Shown here piece by piece: positions 6,431 through 9,009 of a DNA stretch of 9,009 bases. The stretch comes from Pseudomonadota bacterium (GTDB lineage: Bacteria; Pseudomonadota; Gammaproteobacteria; Burkholderiales; Burkholderiaceae_B). The position numbers and the translations under genes are program-made. The notes below the pieces were generated by a model that ran no database searches, had not been told where the DNA came from, and was given only the letters and a program-made list of their open reading frames with translations. The stretch is taken from the NCBI GenBank assembly GCA_023432075.1, contig JAEYVD010000332.1, positions 1-9,009 of the forward strand, given 5' to 3'. Within the stretch, counting starts at the first letter, position 1, and the number at the start of each line of letters is the position of its first letter.

Positions 6431-7581
6431 TCCGTTTTTTCAATAGCGTGGGTTACCGCCGCTTTCTGCTGGCGATGCTGTACGTGTTGGTGGCCGCGGC
6501 GGCTTTCAACGGTTTCTATACGAAGTGGCGCTTGAATGACGGGCACGGCCCGCATTCGCTGGCGTCCATGGTGGAGGGCACCGCCCACCGTCCCTATGTG
6601 TACCGGCAGTTTGCGCCGGCCATCGCCAACGGCATCCAGGACCTGTTGCCGGCCGCGACGGTGGCGCGTTTGTCCGAACGGCTGACCGAGCCGCGCCGCG
6701 TGAACAGCCGCTCTGGGCTGGCGATGCGCTATCCGGAGTCGGAAGCGATGCTGGCCCCCGTGACGCTGCGCTATCACATCGTCTATTACCTGACCTTCGT
6801 GGCGCTGCTCGGCTCGCTGTTCGCCATGCGGTCGGTGTGTCTTGCGGCCGGCGCCAGCGGGGCCGCGGCCACCGCGACGCCGATGGTCATTGCGCTGCTG
6901 CTGCCCTTCTTCCTGACCGAAGGCGGCTTTTTTTACGACTTCTTCGAAGTGCTGTTCATGGCGTGCGCGATCCTGCTCGCCTGGCGCATACCGGTCGAGC
7001 GCCCCATGCGTGCGGCGGGACGGCTGGGCCTTCTGGCCGTCGTCGCGGCCATGGCGACATGGAACAAGGAGGCATTCTTCTTCTATGTGGTGACGCTGTA
7101 TCCGTTTCTGCGGCGCAGCCTGCCGCGCGTCAAGGCAGCAAGCGTCGTGGCGGGCCTGATGTTCGTCTGCGGCTGCGTGTATCTGGCGCTGCGCATGCGT
7201 TACGCAGGCAATCCCGGCGGCGCGGTGAGCTTCCAGCCGGGCGCCAATTTCTTCTACTTTCTGGATCCAGGCAACTGGTTCCGTACGGAAAGCACTTACG
7301 GCGTCGCGCTGCCCAAAGGCCTGAGCGCCGCGATGATGCTGATGATCGCGGGCGTGGCGGCGACCGGCTGGCGCCTGCTGCCCGCGCCGTTTCGCGTGCA
7401 CGTGCTGATGGCGTTGGCGGTCAACGTGCCGCTCTTTCTGCTGTTCGCCGCCGAGGGCGAGGCGCGCAACCTGAGCATGCTGTATCCGTCGTTGCTCGCG
7501 CTAATGGCAATGGCGCTGACCGCATGGATTGGCGCGGCGGCTGCATCGCCCTCGGCCGCGCTGCGCTCCGCCGATTCTTGA
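6427..7581 (+). CDS. Polytopic membrane protein, GT-C-like candidate (paralog 2)
   Basis: 384 residues. The ATG at 6427 overlaps the stop of the previous gene (ATGA), and GGAAG lies just upstream; the longer frame upstream is a shadow of paralog 1. It aligns end to end with paralog 1: 78 of the first 100 and about 130 of the first 180 positions are identical without gaps. A six-residue insertion follows near 185-206 in a cytosolic or loop segment. All shared blocks are kept: F-Y-T-K-W-R-L-N-D38-G-H, R55-P-Y-V-Y-R-Q-F, P160-F-F-L-T-E-G-G-F-F-Y-D-F, W212-N-K-E-A-F-F-F, D280-P-G-N-W-F-R-T-E and E345-A-R-N-L-S-M-L-Y-P. The middle segment (about 264-275) and the C-terminal tail differ most, which may reflect different acceptors or partners. 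It is the last gene of the operon. Confidence 0.75.
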   Translation: MIRFFNSVGYRRFLLAMLYVLVAAAAFNGFYTKWRLNDGHGPHSLASMVEGTAHRPYVYRQFAPAIANGIQDLLPAATVARLSERLTEPRRVNSRSGLAMRYPESEAMLAPVTLRYHIVYYLTFVALLGSLFAMRSVCLAAGASGAAATATPMVIALLLPFFLTEGGFFYDFFEVLFMACAILLAWRIPVERPMRAAGRLGLLAVVAAMATWNKEAFFFYVVTLYPFLRRSLPRVKAASVVAGLMFVCGCVYLALRMRYAGNPGGAVSFQPGANFFYFLDPGNWFRTESTYGVALPKGLSAAMMLMIAGVAATGWRLLPAPFRVHVLMALAVNVPLFLLFAAEGEARNLSMLYPSLLALMAMALTAWIGAAAASPSAALRSADS

Positions 7582-7740
7582 CGCGCGGCGCGCCAGGCGC
7601 AGCGACGGCGGGCGCGCGGTAGCTGCGCGCAATAGCGCAGGTTGCACCCGCTGCAGCCCGGCTTCGCAGTGGGTTGCACCCCGGGCAGGGCTACCGCAGG
7701 GATAACCCGCGAGTTTTGGCATGCCGTGGGTTATCCCTAC
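7582..7740. repeat. Hairpin-rich intergenic region after the operon
   Basis: Three structures follow each other. (1) GCGCGC 7612-7617 with 7625-7630, which overlaps and competes with CTGCGC 7623-7628 paired with GCGCAG 7635-7640. (2) GCACCCGCTGC 7644-7654 with GCAGTGGGTTGC 7666-7677, fully paired apart from one bulged T and one G-U, with an 11-base loop. (3) a perfect 11-base inverted repeat, AGGGATAACCC 7698-7708 and GGGTTATCCCT 7728-7738, with a 19-base loop holding the palindrome GGCATGCC. None is followed by a T-run, so they are not classical terminators. They may give Rho-assisted 3' end formation, RNA stability or protein binding. No gene is supported here. Confidence 0.6.
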
Positions 7741-7781
7741 TTGAGCCGGGCAGCAACCGGTCGATATGCTTCGGTTAACCG
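7741..7781 (+). promoter_or_regulatory. Possible promoter and palindromic operator of the ABC transporter operon
   Basis: TTGAGC (7741-7746) and TATGCT (7765-7770) each match 4 of 6 consensus bases and are spaced by 18. The expected start point falls in the perfect 10-base palindrome CGGTTAACCG (7772-7781). AACCG at 7755-7759 provides a further half-site inverted to CGGTT. A regulator bound here would block transcription start. The regulator is unknown. Confidence 0.4.
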
Positions 7782-7846
7782 TAGGGACCGCAGAGTCTTT
7801 CGGAGGAGTTTCAAACCAAGCCGGCAGTTGCTGAAAGGAACCGGAT

Positions 7847-8710
7847 TTGCATAGTGCGCCTCCTTTGGATTCAGCCGTCGCGGCCTCGCGGGAAAAGCCA
7901 TTGCGCGTGATCCCGTGGGCCACGTGGCTGCACCGCGTTTTCGTGGTTCTCATGTATGCGTTCATGCTTAGCCCCATCGTGCTGGTGGTCTGGCTGAGCT
8001 TCTTCAAGGACGCCATCCTCTATTTCCCGCCATCGGGCTATACGCTCTCCTGGTACGTCAAGGCCTGGGAAAATCCCGCGTTCGCCAACGGCTTCATCTT
8101 CAGCCTGCAAGTGTCGCTGGTGGCTGCGTTCATCGGCGTGACGATGGGCGTGCTGGCGGCGGTTGCGATTGCGCGCTACCGCTTCGCGGGCAGCAAGGGC
8201 GTCAACACCTTGCTGCTGTCGCCGCTGCTGATTCCCGGCATCGTCGCGGGCGTGGCCGTCTATCTCTTTTACCTGCGCGCCGAAAACGTGCTGGACCAGG
8301 ATCTTGTCGGCACGTTCGGCGGTCTGGTCATTGCGCACGTGTGCCTCACCATTCCATGGACGGTGCGTCTGGTCACCGCAGGCATGGCCGGGCTGGACGG
8401 CTCCATCGAGGAAGCCGCGCGCAACCTGGGCGCCAGCGCGCCCAAGGCCTTCCTGCGCGTCACGCTGCCCATGCTGCGGCCATCCATCGTCGCCGCGGCG
8501 CTGTTCAGTTTTGTCGTGTCGTTCGAGAACCTGGAGCTGTCGCTGTCGTTGGTGGGCCCCGGTCGCACGACGCTGCCGATCGCGATCATGCAGTACCTTG
8601 AATTCAACCTGGACCCGACCATCGCGTCGGTGGCCTCGGTGCAAATCCTGCTGTTGGGCATCATCATGCTTGTGACCGACCGCTACGTGAAACTCAGTCA
8701 GGTGGTGTAA
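7847..8710 (+). CDS. ABC transporter permease, spermidine/putrescine (PotC) type
   Basis: 287 residues, inner-membrane permease of a binding-protein-dependent importer. The TTG at 7847 is the likely start: AAGGA lies 7 bases upstream (7835-7839) and no in-frame ATG precedes the first membrane segment. Six membrane segments are expected (first about 29-51). The BPD-transport fold is shown by E189-A-A-R-N-L-G195 to L207-P208, the EAA loop that docks on the ATPase. The S-L-S-W-Y segment (67-70), L-S-P-L-L-I-P-G and the C-terminal tail match PotC-like permeases. Substrate could be a polyamine, but this family also carries other small organic solutes. The ATPase follows after 3 bases. The second permease and the binding protein are not in this window and are presumably downstream. 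Confidence 0.9.
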   Translation: MHSAPPLDSAVAASREKPLRVIPWATWLHRVFVVLMYAFMLSPIVLVVWLSFFKDAILYFPPSGYTLSWYVKAWENPAFANGFIFSLQVSLVAAFIGVTMGVLAAVAIARYRFAGSKGVNTLLLSPLLIPGIVAGVAVYLFYLRAENVLDQDLVGTFGGLVIAHVCLTIPWTVRLVTAGMAGLDGSIEEAARNLGASAPKAFLRVTLPMLRPSIVAAALFSFVVSFENLELSLSLVGPGRTTLPIAIMQYLEFNLDPTIASVASVQILLLGIIMLVTDRYVKLSQVV

Positions 8711-8713
8711 GAA

Positions 8714-9009
8714 ATGGCGAAGGTCTCAATCGAGAACATCCGCAAGCAGTTCGGCGCGGCGGTGGCGGTGTCGGATTTTTCCCTGGAGATTGCCGAAGGC
8801 GAGCTGGTCACCTTTCTGGGGCCCAGCGGTTGCGGCAAGACGACGACGCTGCGCATGATTGCCGGCTTCATTACGCCGACGTCGGGGCGCATCCGCATTG
8901 GCGAAACCGACGTCACGCGGCTGCCGGTGCACAAGCGCGACACCGGCATGGTGTTCCAGCGCTATGCGCTGTTTCCGCACATGACGGTGGCCGAGAACGT
9001 GGCGTTCGG
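8714..9009 (+). CDS. ABC transporter ATP-binding protein, PotA type (partial, C-terminus outside window)
   Basis: The first 98 residues of an importer ATPase. The ATG at 8714 comes 3 bases after the permease stop, so the two are co-translated; the ribosome site lies in the end of the permease gene. Walker A is G36-P-S-G-C-G-K42-T-T, and the Q-loop is Q82 in [13 protein letters not shown], the form typical of the PotA/CysA/UgpC group. The signature, Walker B and C-terminal TOBE regions lie beyond base 9009; PotA-type ATPases are usually about 350-380 residues. It should energise the permease encoded just upstream. Confidence 0.93.
   Translation, partial: MAKVSIENIRKQFGAAVAVSDFSLEIAEGELVTFLGPSGCGKTTTLRMIAGFITPTSGRIRIGETDVTRLPVHKRDTGMVFQRYALFPHMTVAENVAF

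Noticed and set aside
6148..7401. Open - frame of 417 codons opposite the two paralogs
   Set aside because: Arg/His/Gln-rich shadow translation. It spans the junction of two clear + strand membrane-protein genes.
7697..7707. Resemblance of AGGGATAAC to a homing endonuclease (I-SceI) site
   Set aside because: Only the first part of the site is present and no intron or endonuclease gene is nearby. The inverted repeat explains the sequence better.
7642..7854. Possible 70-codon gene before the ABC permease
   Set aside because: TTG start inside a hairpin, no ribosome site, unremarkable composition, and overlap with the permease start.
1..9009. CRISPR array, tRNA, insertion sequence or prophage remnant
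   Set aside because: No spaced direct repeats, cloverleaf-like sequence, transposase fragment or terminal repeats were found by reading both strands.

Overview
The window looks like chromosomal DNA of a high-GC betaproteobacterium, most likely from the Bordetella/Achromobacter group (Alcaligenaceae). This rests on base composition, codon use and gene types; no 16S or other decisive marker is present. I see no phage genes, insertion sequences, tRNA or rRNA genes, or CRISPR array. Coding density is high and most genes lie on the + strand.

Region 1 (1-2044, - strand): the first 489 residues of a Tat-exported PhoX-type alkaline phosphatase, whose C-terminus lies beyond the window. Upstream of it is a well-formed Pho box at the right distance from a -10 element, so it is very probably induced by phosphate starvation through PhoB. 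Next comes a small secreted protein (1649-2044) resembling the SecD P1-head fold, with its own terminator.

Region 2 (2168-3180, + strand): a small exported protein of unknown function and a stand-alone carboxymuconolactone decarboxylase family protein.

Region 3 (3436-7581, + strand): a tightly packed five-gene operon. It contains an HAD-IB phosphatase, a UbiA-family enzyme resembling decaprenyl-phosphate phosphoribosyltransferase, an SMR-type small membrane protein of ArnE type, and two tandem paralogous polytopic membrane proteins of unknown family. My reading is that the UbiA enzyme makes a polyprenyl-phosphate-linked pentose phosphate, the HAD enzyme removes the 5-phosphate, the SMR protein flips the lipid-linked sugar, and the two large membrane proteins act as GT-C-like transferases on the outer face of the inner membrane. 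That would be a compact, apparently undescribed pentose glycosylation system. No DprE1/DprE2 epimerase is visible here, so the sugar could be ribose, or arabinose if the epimerase is encoded elsewhere. The leader carries a terminator-like hairpin 58 bases before the first start codon and may be an attenuator.

Region 4 (7582-7846): a hairpin-rich intergenic stretch with several inverted repeats, then a promoter-like sequence with a palindrome at the expected transcription start.

Region 5 (7847-9009, + strand): the start of an ABC importer operon of the spermidine/putrescine (PotC/PotA) type, with a permease that uses a TTG start and the N-terminal third of its ATPase.
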